This document shows positions 1-7,043 of a DNA stretch of 7,353 nt, piece by piece. The stretch's first letter is position 1; each line of letters opens with the position of its first letter. Where the stretch lies: NCBI GenBank assembly GCA_937897785.1, contig CALCNB010000319.1, positions 1-7,353 of the forward strand, written 5' to 3'. The notes under the pieces were generated by a model. It saw nothing but the letters and a program-made list of their open reading frames with translations. It had not been told where the DNA came from and searched no databases. The translations under genes were made by a program, and so were the position numbers. The DNA is from an uncultured Cellvibrionales bacterium (GTDB lineage: Bacteria > Pseudomonadota > Gammaproteobacteria > Pseudomonadales > UBA7434).

Positions 1-1461
1 GATGTATCTAACGACGGCTAGGTCGTGTGAAATAAATATCATTGTTAATTGCCGTTGCTGACAAAGTGTGAGTAACAGCTCGAGAATTTGTGCCTGAATA
101 GTGACGTCTAGAGCAGATACGGGCTCGTCGGCAATGATTAATTGCGGTTCTACCGCTAAGGCTCTTGCAATGGCTATTCGCTGGCGCTGCCCACCTGAAA
201 ATTCATGCGGGTATTTATTTGCCCAGCTGGGATCAAGCCCGACATCCGCCATTAAATTCAGTACTTTTTTCTTTATGTCACTGGATTCAGCCAATCGATG
301 AATCTTTAACGGTTCCGCTAAGGTGTTGAACACCGTCATTCTAGGATTAAGCGAGGCGTAGGGATCTTGAAATATCATTTGCACATTTTTTCTGGCCTGT
401 TTTAGTTCGCTCGTATTTAGCTTATGCAGCGATTGTTCTCCAAGCTGTATTTCACCACGATCAATGTTGATTAATTTAACAATACTTTGGGATAGGGTTG
501 TTTTACCACAGCCAGATTCACCGACTAAGCCTAAAATTTCCCCTTTGGCTAATTTCAAGCTGACATTATTAACCGCTTGAAACCGCGAGTGACGATCTGC
601 ATAGCTAATACTGACATTTTTTACTGACAATAAGGGGCTGTTTTTTTTCGGTGTATATTTAAACTTGGCCGGTTTAGCTTGTTGCGGTATAGAGGCGAGT
701 AATTTTTTTGTGTAAGGATGATTGGGTGAATTAAAAACCGTCTGGCTTTGTCCTTGCTCGACAATACGCCCTTGCTCCATGACCAAGGTTCGATCAGCCA
801 TATACCTGATAACATCTAAGTCGTGAGAGATAAAAATAACGGCGATATTTCTTTGTCGCTGTAAGTCTTTAATGAGTTCAAGAATTTGTGCCTGAATAGT
901 GACATCGAGAGCGGTAGTAGGCTCATCGGCAATCAATAGTTCTGGCTCGGTGATTAACGCCATGGCAATGACCACCCGTTGTCGCATGCCGCCTGAAAAT
1001 TCATGCGGGTATTGATGATAGCGAGACGCCGCGTCATGGATGCCGACTTCTTCTAGCAGTGTTAATGCTTTCTGCTTAGCTAGGTTGGGTGAAATATCTT
1101 CGTGTAGCAGCAAGGGTTCTATGATTTGGGCGCCAATACTCAGGTAAGGGTTTAATGCAGTCATCGGGTCTTGAAAAATCATGCTGATTCGTTTGCCACG
1201 AATACCACGCATGGTTTTTTCGTCTGCAGAAAGTAAGTCAACATTATGAAACAATGCCTTGCCGCGCTCTATGTGGCCGGGAGGTGTATTGATAAGCCCC
1301 ATCAGTGCATAACAACTGACTGATTTACCTGAGCCTGACTCACCAACAATACCCAGCGTTTCGCCTTGCTGAACATTAAATGAGATATTATCAACCGCTT
1401 GAGTTTTGCCGTCTCGGGTATCAAAGGCAATTGATAAGTTATTGACGTTAAGTAATTCCAT
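1..1461 (-). CDS. Fused oligopeptide ABC transporter ATPase (OppD-OppF fusion), 3' end cut by window edge
   Basis: This is the cytoplasmic ATPase of the peptide importer, with two complete-looking nucleotide-binding domains in one chain. I translated 487 codons from the ATG at 1461 to base 1 without a stop. Domain 1 has Walker A GESGSGKS (40-47, Lys46), Q-loop Gln97, signature FSGGMRQ (155-161), Walker B Asp179/Glu180, H-loop His213, and an OppD-like tail HPYTKKLL near 248-255. A linker of about 256-277 follows. Domain 2 has Walker A GESGCGKT (314-321, Lys320), Q-loop Gln365, signature FSGGQRQ (421-427), Asp445/Glu446 and H-loop His479. All catalytic residues are present in both halves, so both sites should be able to hydrolyse ATP. 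Compared with E. coli YejF, a fused ATPase of about 529 residues, some 40-60 residues are missing past the edge. The gene starts 13 bp after oppC, with only a weak purine stretch (CGAGA) as ribosome site. The family call is firm; the substrate (oligopeptides) is inferred from the neighbouring OppA. Confidence 0.96.
   Translation of the reverse strand, partial: MELLNVNNLSIAFDTRDGKTQAVDNISFNVQQGETLGIVGESGSGKSVSCYALMGLINTPPGHIERGKALFHNVDLLSADEKTMRGIRGKRISMIFQDPMTALNPYLSIGAQIIEPLLLHEDISPNLAKQKALTLLEEVGIHDAASRYHQYPHEFSGGMRQRVVIAMALITEPELLIADEPTTALDVTIQAQILELIKDLQRQRNIAVIFISHDLDVIRYMADRTLVMEQGRIVEQGQSQTVFNSPNHPYTKKLLASIPQQAKPAKFKYTPKKNSPLLSVKNVSISYADRHSRFQAVNNVSLKLAKGEILGLVGESGCGKTTLSQSIVKLINIDRGEIQLGEQSLHKLNTSELKQARKNVQMIFQDPYASLNPRMTVFNTLAEPLKIHRLAESSDIKKKVLNLMADVGLDPSWANKYPHEFSGGQRQRIAIARALAVEPQLIIADEPVSALDVTIQAQILELLLTLCQQRQLTMIFISHDLAVVRYI
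83..105 (-). repeat. 23-bp exact repeat shared by the two halves of the ATPase gene
   Basis: Bases 83-105 are identical to 881-903, exactly 798 bp (266 codons) apart and in the same frame. Identity continues with a few mismatches to 114/912. Both copies code for VTIQAQILE after Walker B, with identical codon choice including third positions. Confidence 0.9.
194..215 (-). repeat. 22-bp exact repeat shared by the two halves of the ATPase gene
   Basis: Bases 194-215 are identical to 992-1013, again at the 798-bp offset. Both copies encode the lead-in to the ABC signature (YPHEFSG). The segment between the two repeats is clearly diverged between the halves. Confidence 0.9.
641..648 (-). other. 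A8 homopolymer in the linker of the fused ATPase gene
   Basis: The coding strand carries eight A in a row (codons for Lys272, Lys273 and the start of Asn274), just between the two ATPase domains. A one-base loss leads to a stop at 623-621 and a one-base gain to a stop at 607-605, so slippage in either direction would give a protein with domain 1 only. Whether slippage happens is unknown. Confidence 0.4.
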
Positions 1462-1474
1462 AATGTCTCGTGTA

Positions 1475-2368
1475 TTAGTCGCGAGTTGCGCGAGGATCGA
1501 GCGCGTCTCGAAGACCATCGCCTAAAAAATTCAGTGCAAATAAAGTGGCAGATAAGGTTAAGCCAGGAAATAGTAACAGCCATGGGTATTCCTCCATGGT
1601 CTCTACACCGCCTGATATAAGCACACCCCAAGAGCTTTGTGGTGGCTGGATGCCCAAGCCTAAAAAGCTTAAGAATGCCTCTAACAGCATAACGCTGGGA
1701 ATGGTCAGTGTTATATAGACGATAACGGGGCCAATAATATGAGGAATAATATGCCGACTAATAATTTGCCAGTGACTTAGCCCCGTTACAATAGCTGCAC
1801 TCACAAACTCCTGATTGCGAATATTCATCACCTGCGTACGAACGATTCTTGCCATTGTTAGCCATTCAATTAAACCAATGGCTAAAAATAAAAGCAGTAA
1901 GCTACGACCAAATACTACCATCAGCAAAATGATAAAAATCATAAAGGGCAGCGCATATAAAATATCGACGATACGCATCAAAACGGTATCGGTTAAACCG
2001 CCTACATAACCTGCGATAGCTCCCCAAAGCACGCCAATGACTAATGATACTGCTGTGGCGGCAAAGCCAACCATTAGAGAAATTCTACCGCCATACATGA
2101 GACGCGTCATTAGATCACGGCCGTGAATGTCAGTGCCAAGCCAATGTGCAGTCGAAGGGCCAGAGGCGCCCAGGGCTAAGTTTTGCGTTTCGTAGCCATA
2201 AGGGGCAAGCCAAGGTGTTAACACGGCGATGACCACCAGAGCGGCGAGAAAATTTAAGCTGATAATAGCGAGTTTATTTTGCTTCAGTCGATACCAAGCG
2301 TCCTGCCAGGGCGAGCGACCCTGGTCGAAGACGACGTCTTGGTATTGTTGCAAAGAATCGGTAGCCAT
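1475..2368 (-). CDS. oppC: Oligopeptide ABC transporter permease OppC
   Basis: Inner-membrane permease, 297 residues, close to E. coli OppC (about 302); it pairs with OppB to form the channel. The N-terminal cytoplasmic stretch (about 1-30) leads into a first membrane helix at about 33-53. The OppC/DppC block HWLGTDIHGRD (75-85), continuing through RISLMVG (95-101), precedes further hydrophobic segments at about 102-121, 137-167 and 211-240. The ATPase-contacting EAA loop spans about 188-210 (FVSAAIVTGL then ISRHIIPH). The motif LSFLGLGIQPP (233-243) and the ending LGDGLRDALDPR (282-293) are typical of the family. The ATG lies 5 bp after the oppB stop, and I see no good Shine-Dalgarno sequence, so translation probably depends on ribosomes finishing oppB. 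DppC or another peptide/nickel-family permease is the alternative name; OppC is preferred because the adjacent binding protein is OppA-like. Confidence 0.95.
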   Translation of the reverse strand: MATDSLQQYQDVVFDQGRSPWQDAWYRLKQNKLAIISLNFLAALVVIAVLTPWLAPYGYETQNLALGASGPSTAHWLGTDIHGRDLMTRLMYGGRISLMVGFAATAVSLVIGVLWGAIAGYVGGLTDTVLMRIVDILYALPFMIFIILLMVVFGRSLLLLFLAIGLIEWLTMARIVRTQVMNIRNQEFVSAAIVTGLSHWQIISRHIIPHIIGPVIVYITLTIPSVMLLEAFLSFLGLGIQPPQSSWGVLISGGVETMEEYPWLLLFPGLTLSATLFALNFLGDGLRDALDPRATRD

Positions 2369-2373
2369 AATGG

Positions 2374-3303
2374 TTAATGTTTCGCGTCTAAAGTGAGTCG
2401 AGGGTTAAGCCAAACGGCCAACAAGTCAGATAGCATGTTTAAAAAGACAATTAAGCATGACAGCAAAATAGTGGTACCCATTATCATCGTATAATCACGG
2501 TTAAAAGCAGCTTGCACATAAAAGCGGCCGAGGCCAGGAATTTGAAAGATAGTTTCGACCACAAAAGAGCCTGCTAACAAGCCGGCTATGGCGGGTCCTA
2601 AAAAAGCCACCACTGGTGCCAATCCGCCGCGCAGTGCGTGTTTAAATATAATCTTACTAGTGCTAAGTCCTTTGGCTTTGGCAGTACGAATATAATCTTG
2701 ATTGAGTACCTCTAACATCCCGCCACGGGTTAATCTGGCAATATAGGCAGCATAGGTCGAGCCTAATGTGATCGCCGGCAAAATTTTATCGCCGGGAGAG
2801 TAGCCCCAGCCTGAAACAGGTAGCCACTGTAGCCAGATACCAAAGACCAAGACCAGTAGCGGTCCAAGTAAAAACGACGGCATGCAGATGCCGGTCATGG
2901 CTAAGGACATGGGTATGTAGTCCTGCGCCGTATTGGGTCGTACCGCGGCCAGCATCCCTGCGCTTATACCGATAATTAGGGCGATCATAATGGCGTAAAT
3001 AGCCAGCTCAAAGGTGATGGGCAGTCCGGCGCCAATCATCTCGGTGACGGAGCGATTGGTGTAGCGAAAAGAGGGGCCAAAATCGCCGCGGATGAGATGA
3101 CTTAAATAATCGAAATACTGTTGGTGTAGTGGTGCGTCTAAGTTGTAGCGTTCATTAAGTCGCTCGATGACTTCTTGGCTAACGACTTTGTCGGCATCAA
3201 ATGGACCGCCCGGTGCACTTCGAATTAAAAAAAAGGTCGCAGTGATAACAATGAAGATCACGGGCATGGCCTGCAGGAGTCGAGATAGAAAAAATCGAAT
3301 CAT
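2374..3303 (-). CDS. oppB: Oligopeptide ABC transporter permease OppB
   Basis: Inner-membrane permease, 309 residues, nearly the length of E. coli OppB (306). The start MIRFFLSRLLQAMPVIF with a membrane helix at about 9-28 is the usual OppB/DppB N-terminus, followed by the family block RSAPGGPFD (28-36) and ERYNLDAPLHQQY (51-63). Hydrophobic segments lie at about 97-120, 131-160, 174-190, 228-252 and 274-298. The EAA loop that docks on the ATPase is at about 204-222 (YIRTAKAKGL then KIIFKHA). FVVETIFQIPGLG (247-259) is a strongly conserved family motif. The ATG follows the oppA stop directly (TAA then ATG, no gap), and its likely ribosome site GGTGA lies inside the last oppA codons, so the two are translationally linked. 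The role follows from family knowledge; no key residue is missing. Confidence 0.96.
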   Translation of the reverse strand: MIRFFLSRLLQAMPVIFIVITATFFLIRSAPGGPFDADKVVSQEVIERLNERYNLDAPLHQQYFDYLSHLIRGDFGPSFRYTNRSVTEMIGAGLPITFELAIYAIMIALIIGISAGMLAAVRPNTAQDYIPMSLAMTGICMPSFLLGPLLVLVFGIWLQWLPVSGWGYSPGDKILPAITLGSTYAAYIARLTRGGMLEVLNQDYIRTAKAKGLSTSKIIFKHALRGGLAPVVAFLGPAIAGLLAGSFVVETIFQIPGLGRFYVQAAFNRDYTMIMGTTILLSCLIVFLNMLSDLLAVWLNPRLTLDAKH

Positions 3304-4938
3304 TTATTGATCACCATTAATGGTTGAATCTTCAAGATAGACATATTTATAGGGATGGATATCAAGGATATTAGGTTCCCAGCCTTTAAGTTGAGGGTGC
3401 TTTAATAATACGCGAGTATAGGTATAAATAGGTATGATGGGGCTCTCATCCATCAACAAATTTTCGGCTTGTTGAAAAATTTTATAGCGTTTCTTTTCGT
3501 CTACCTCAGAAGCGGCTGAAGCGATCAATTCATCGTACTGGTTATTTGACCACCCGGTTTGATTATTGCCGCCATCGGTCACAAACATATCTAAGAAGGT
3601 ATTAGGATCAGGATAGTCACCGATCCAAGCGGCTCGCGCAATACTGTAGTCTAAAGCTTGAATGCGGCTTAAGTAGACTTTCCAGTCTTGGTTAGAAAGG
3701 CGTACATTTATATTCAGTGCCAGCTTCCACATTTGCTGAATGGCCACTGCGATTCGGCGGTGACCGTCACTGGTATTGTAGGTTAATTCGATTTCTGGGA
3801 AGCCTTCGCCGTTTGGAAAACCCGCCTCGCTCAGCAGTTGCTGCGCTTGAGCAAGATCGTAGCGAATACTGTTATTGTTAGCAAAATAACCTTGAGTATT
3901 AGGTGGCGTGAAAGTAAACGCAGGAATTTGTCCGCCTTTAGTAATTGAATCGGTAATGGCCTGACGATCGATCGACATGGAAAGAGCGCGCCTGACGCGT
4001 ACATCATCAAGCGGTTTCTCTGTGACATTCAATCGATAATAATAGGTGCCGAGATACGGATCGATAGAGATTTTATCAGGGTCATTGGTTTGGTAGCTTG
4101 CAATTTTGTCTAGCGGCGTGCTGCTAGTTGCATGCAACACACCGGTTCTAAACATACGCTCTTCAGTCAGTGCGCTGTCGATCGGGTAAAACAAGATTTC
4201 ATTTAATCTGACGGTTTCATGATCCCAGTACTGCGGGTTCTTTTTAACGCGAATAATGTAATTGAGGCGCCAGCTGTCTAGGGTAAAAGGACCGTTACCG
4301 ACAAGATTACCGGGCCGCGTCCAAAGTGTGCCGGCCTGATCCCGTTCACCAAAGGCTAAAATCGTGGGCGGGTGAACGGCAAACGTACTGTAGTGGGCCA
4401 GTAGCGAAAGAAAATACGGGGTTGGGTTTTCCAGTTCAATGACTAAGGTTTTGCTATTAATTGCTTTAACACCAACTTGACTAAAATCTGTTAATTCACC
4501 GTGATTAAAAGCTTGGGCGTTTTTCACTGTAAACAATTGGTAAGCGTATTCGCTGGCTAGCGCAGGGGATAGCATTCGCTGCCAAGACCAGACAAAATCA
4601 TCCGCGGTGACAGGGTCGCCATTTGACCAGTTGGCGTTATCACGCAAGGTAAATGTGTAGCGCTTACCGCCATCGCTGATAACCCAAGATTCGGCAACGG
4701 CAGGTTGTGGCGCAAGTGTTGCTGGGTCGACACTGATTAGCCCTTCAAATAAGGCGCTAATAATATTGTGTTCAGGCACGCCGGTGACGGTATGAGGATC
4801 GAGATCTTTAGGTTCAGTGCCATTGCCAAGGTGCAGAATTTGTTTAGCAGTGGCCGACTCTATATTACTTGAGCCAAGGTCGCAGCCGACGAGTAATAAA
4901 AGCGATAGCAAAACCGGCAATAAGATTTTATTCGGCAT
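3304..4938 (-). CDS. oppA: Oligopeptide-binding lipoprotein OppA
   Basis: Substrate-binding protein of 544 residues that captures peptides and delivers them to OppB/OppC. A short signal peptide (Lys4, hydrophobic 5-17) ends in the lipobox LVGC, so Cys19 should be lipidated; Asp20 at +2 is the classic inner-membrane retention residue in E. coli. The mature chain follows the OppA/SBP family 5 pattern: LDPHTVTGVPE (46-56), LFEGL (63-67), AESW (82-85), FVWSWQRMLSP (115-125), NGPFTL (215-220), DPYLGTYYYRLN (293-304), DDVRVRRALSMSIDR (311-325) and a late AAWIGDYPDPNTFL (436-449). By alignment from memory, Asp441 corresponds to Salmonella OppA Asp419, which binds the peptide amino group, pointing to peptides rather than nickel or sugars. 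Cys19 is the only cysteine. The start overlaps the peptidase gene by 11 bp. Enterobacterial OppA is a soluble periplasmic protein, so the lipid anchor is a difference. MppA or a DppA-like protein is less likely given the motifs. Confidence 0.95.
   Translation of the reverse strand: MPNKILLPVLLSLLLLVGCDLGSSNIESATAKQILHLGNGTEPKDLDPHTVTGVPEHNIISALFEGLISVDPATLAPQPAVAESWVISDGGKRYTFTLRDNANWSNGDPVTADDFVWSWQRMLSPALASEYAYQLFTVKNAQAFNHGELTDFSQVGVKAINSKTLVIELENPTPYFLSLLAHYSTFAVHPPTILAFGERDQAGTLWTRPGNLVGNGPFTLDSWRLNYIIRVKKNPQYWDHETVRLNEILFYPIDSALTEERMFRTGVLHATSSTPLDKIASYQTNDPDKISIDPYLGTYYYRLNVTEKPLDDVRVRRALSMSIDRQAITDSITKGGQIPAFTFTPPNTQGYFANNNSIRYDLAQAQQLLSEAGFPNGEGFPEIELTYNTSDGHRRIAVAIQQMWKLALNINVRLSNQDWKVYLSRIQALDYSIARAAWIGDYPDPNTFLDMFVTDGGNNQTGWSNNQYDELIASAASEVDEKKRYKIFQQAENLLMDESPIIPIYTYTRVLLKHPQLKGWEPNILDIHPYKYVYLEDSTINGDQ
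3311..3315 (-). promoter_or_regulatory. Ribosome binding site of oppB inside the end of oppA
   Basis: On the minus strand GGTGA sits 7 bases before the oppB ATG and within the last sense codons of oppA. The position is right for a Shine-Dalgarno element and supports the ATG at 3303. It also means oppA translation must run through this site, which is consistent with coupling. Confidence 0.5.
4928..4938 (-). other. 11-bp overlap between the peptidase and oppA genes
   Basis: The peptidase ends with codons for Asn-Ala-Glu and TAA, while the oppA ATG begins within this stretch in another frame. Only a weak GAG-containing site (about 4945-4949) precedes the oppA ATG. The overlap suggests translational coupling and a fixed relation between peptidase and binding-protein synthesis. 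Confidence 0.85.
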
Positions 4939-6976
4939 TGAGTTGCTCGTTAAATGCTTGGTAGTTAAAGGGGCGGCCTAAGAAATTTTCGACCAGTTTA
5001 GCCGCGTCTTGAGATCCGCCCGGGGCTAACACTTGATCGCGATAGCGTTTTGCAAGGGTTTTATTCATCAATCCTTGTTGCTCAAATTCTGAAAATAGAT
5101 CTGCCGCGATAACTTCAGACCACATATACGTATAATAACGTGCCGAGTAGCCAAATAAATGGCCAAAGTTTGCGAAAAAATGGGTATCTTCCATGTAGTC
5201 AAAGGGCGAATATTGGTTTTGAAGCTGGATTAATATTTGCTTCAGATCTAAAGACTCGGGTGCGATTGAATAATAGTTCAGTGACAGTGCAGCATAAAAC
5301 ATTTGGTTGCGAATATGTGTGCCTACACCGAAGTCACGAGCGGCTACCATTTTATCAACCAGTGACTTAGGAATGGCTTTACCGTTGGCATTAATTGCAA
5401 AGCGTTGCAGGCTATCATAATCCCAAACCCATTGTTCAAGTAATTGGGAAGGGGCCTCGACAAAATCCCGTTCAGTGGCGATGCCGGATAAGCCACTCCA
5501 AGGTTGGTGACCGCCAATAAGGCTATGTAACAGGTGGCCAAACTCGTGAAGAAAAGTTTCGACTTGGCTATGTTCCATGAGGCCTAAGTCATTTGCTTGG
5601 CCAGCTTCATTGACTGACTGGTCAGCACCCGGGAAATTACAAATTAAGGCTGAAATAGGTAGCTGTTTATTAGCAACGCCGGTTTGAATGCCAAAGTGTG
5701 CTGCGTGCTTATACTTACCCTCGCGTGGATGCATGTCGAGATAAAAGTAGCCTAGTGACTCACCTTGTTGTGTTTGCAATTGATGCGCAGTGACACTTGA
5801 ATCCCAGACGGGTGTTTGCCAATCAACGATTTTAAGTTCGAACAGTTCACCGACTAAATCAAATACGCCATTTTTAACTTGCTGATAAGGGAAGTATTGG
5901 CGAATCGCTTTGCTGTCAAATTGATAGTGTTGCTTTTTGACTTGCTGTTCTAAGAACGACTTTTGCCAATTACCGACCGTCAAGGCATTGGCTTGGGTTT
6001 GCTGAAGTTGATCCAGTAGTTGTGCATAGTCTCTCTCAGCTCTCGGTGTCGCTAATAGGTTCACTTTATTAATAAACTCAGCAGCATTTTCTGGATTTTC
6101 GATCATTGCTGTTTCTGTCGCATAGGCGGCGTAGCTTTTGTAGCCTAAAGTTGTTGCTAATTGGTGCCGCTTGGTAATAATGTCTTGTAATACCGTTTTA
6201 TTAGCAGGGTAGCCGCGGTTTAAAAACTGTCGGTAGATCGCATGTCTGTGTTGGTCAGAGTGCGCGTAGCGTAAAAATGGAAATACACTGGGGTAGTCGG
6301 TGGTGATAAGCCACTGTCCTTGTTCGTTACGATCAAGTTTATCAATATAGTCTTGCGGTAAGCCGTTAAGATGATCGGCTGATTGAATGGTTATGTGACG
6401 TACATCATCACGTATATTTTTAGAGAATAGCTGCCCGAGTTCAGCAATTTCATTTTGTAATTGGCGAATTATTTTTCGCTTCTCAGCAGGCTGGCTAACG
6501 CCAGAGCGGATGTAAGAGCGTAGCAGCTTTTTTTGATAGCGTAGAGCGTTTTTATCGTCACTTTCGAGAGTAATGGTGTTCAGTTGCTCGTAGATAGGAC
6601 TGGATAAGCTGACATCAGTGTTAAGGTTAGAAAGTTTTTTCTGGCAGTCGCTGGCTGCGCTGCGTAACGTGCTGCTCGGATGAACATTGCTGAGTAATTG
6701 CATGGCGCTATAACTGTTGCCGAGTTCAATGTAAAAATCGTCAAGCTGGTTAAGGAAGTCAAGCGAAGCGGCGTGGCCTGTCTGGGATGACGCGGGCATA
6801 GCCTCTAAAATAGCAAACTGCTTTTTTAGCCGTTCTTCATCTTGCTCGCAAAGTGGTTGTAAATCAGTTGCCTCTATATTGCGTTCTAGCATTGTCGTCA
6901 GTAAATTATTATTGGTATTACAGCTCATCAAGAGGTGACAGGACAGTATCAATAGTATTGAGCGATAACGAGGCAT
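4928..6976 (-). CDS. M3 family zinc metallopeptidase lipoprotein (thimet oligopeptidase-like)
   Basis: Predicted exported zinc peptidase, 682 residues, cutting short peptides inside a closed channel as M3A enzymes do. The N-terminus has Arg3/Arg5, a hydrophobic core at 7-17 and lipobox LMSC, so Cys19 should be lipidated; Asn20 at +2 allows outer-membrane sorting. A mainly helical region, about 20-230, precedes the catalytic part. Zinc site: HEFGH at 477-481 (His477, catalytic Glu478, His481) and third ligand Glu507 in ERDFVEAPSQ (502-511). Other M3A marks are the DMHPREGKYKHAA block (414-426) and HLFGYSARYYTYMWSEV (606-622), where Tyr610, Tyr614 and Tyr617 match mammalian thimet oligopeptidase Tyr605, Tyr609 and Tyr612. 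The end has the family APGGSQDA motif and FLGRPF. All catalytic residues are present, so it should be active. The ATG at 6976 is chosen because it gives the complete signal peptide. It overlaps oppA downstream, linking it to peptide uptake. Cytoplasmic OpdA (prlC) and Dcp are relatives but lack this lipoprotein signal. Confidence 0.95.
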   Translation of the reverse strand: MPRYRSILLILSCHLLMSCNTNNNLLTTMLERNIEATDLQPLCEQDEERLKKQFAILEAMPASSQTGHAASLDFLNQLDDFYIELGNSYSAMQLLSNVHPSSTLRSAASDCQKKLSNLNTDVSLSSPIYEQLNTITLESDDKNALRYQKKLLRSYIRSGVSQPAEKRKIIRQLQNEIAELGQLFSKNIRDDVRHITIQSADHLNGLPQDYIDKLDRNEQGQWLITTDYPSVFPFLRYAHSDQHRHAIYRQFLNRGYPANKTVLQDIITKRHQLATTLGYKSYAAYATETAMIENPENAAEFINKVNLLATPRAERDYAQLLDQLQQTQANALTVGNWQKSFLEQQVKKQHYQFDSKAIRQYFPYQQVKNGVFDLVGELFELKIVDWQTPVWDSSVTAHQLQTQQGESLGYFYLDMHPREGKYKHAAHFGIQTGVANKQLPISALICNFPGADQSVNEAGQANDLGLMEHSQVETFLHEFGHLLHSLIGGHQPWSGLSGIATERDFVEAPSQLLEQWVWDYDSLQRFAINANGKAIPKSLVDKMVAARDFGVGTHIRNQMFYAALSLNYYSIAPESLDLKQILIQLQNQYSPFDYMEDTHFFANFGHLFGYSARYYTYMWSEVIAADLFSEFEQQGLMNKTLAKRYRDQVLAPGGSQDAAKLVENFLGRPFNYQAFNEQLNAE

Positions 6977-6987
6977 GGTGCTTTTTT

Positions 6988-6995
6988 TCCCTTTT
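6988..6995 (-). promoter_or_regulatory. Probable ribosome binding site of the M3 peptidase gene
   Basis: AAAAGGGA on the minus strand lies about 11 bases before the ATG at 6976, separated by an A-rich spacer. The spacing is slightly long, but it is the only purine-rich site upstream and supports the chosen start. Confidence 0.5.
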
Positions 6996-7043
6996 GCGGC
7001 TGATTGATTAAGGTCTAGCTAAGGTATTATGAATGCATAGTGG

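Noticed and set aside
101..301. Open frame on the plus strand
   Set aside because: It lies antisense inside the fused ATPase gene, whose translation shows full ABC motifs here; the plus-strand peptide resembles nothing and is a shadow.
621..815. Short minus-strand open frame of 64 codons
   Set aside because: It is an out-of-frame reading of the ATPase gene. Its only relevance is that its stop would end a product after a one-base deletion in the A8 run.
1302..1631. Minus-strand open frame bridging oppC and the ATPase gene
   Set aside because: It overlaps the end of oppC and the start of the ATPase in another frame, both of which have strong family motifs; its protein has no recognisable features.
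1815..2009. Plus-strand open frame within oppC
   Set aside because: Antisense shadow of a well-supported permease gene.
3831..4028. Alternate minus-strand frame within oppA
   Set aside because: Out-of-frame shadow; the oppA frame carries the conserved motifs across the same bases.
5140..5541. Plus-strand and alternate minus-strand frames within the peptidase gene
   Set aside because: They lie over the zinc-site and tyrosine-motif region of the M3 peptidase, which is clearly the coding frame.
7014..7040. AGCTAG and ATGCAT small palindromes and an AAGGT direct repeat as terminator or operator
   Set aside because: The stems are only a few bases, no T-run follows on the minus strand, and such short symmetries occur by chance in AT-rich DNA.
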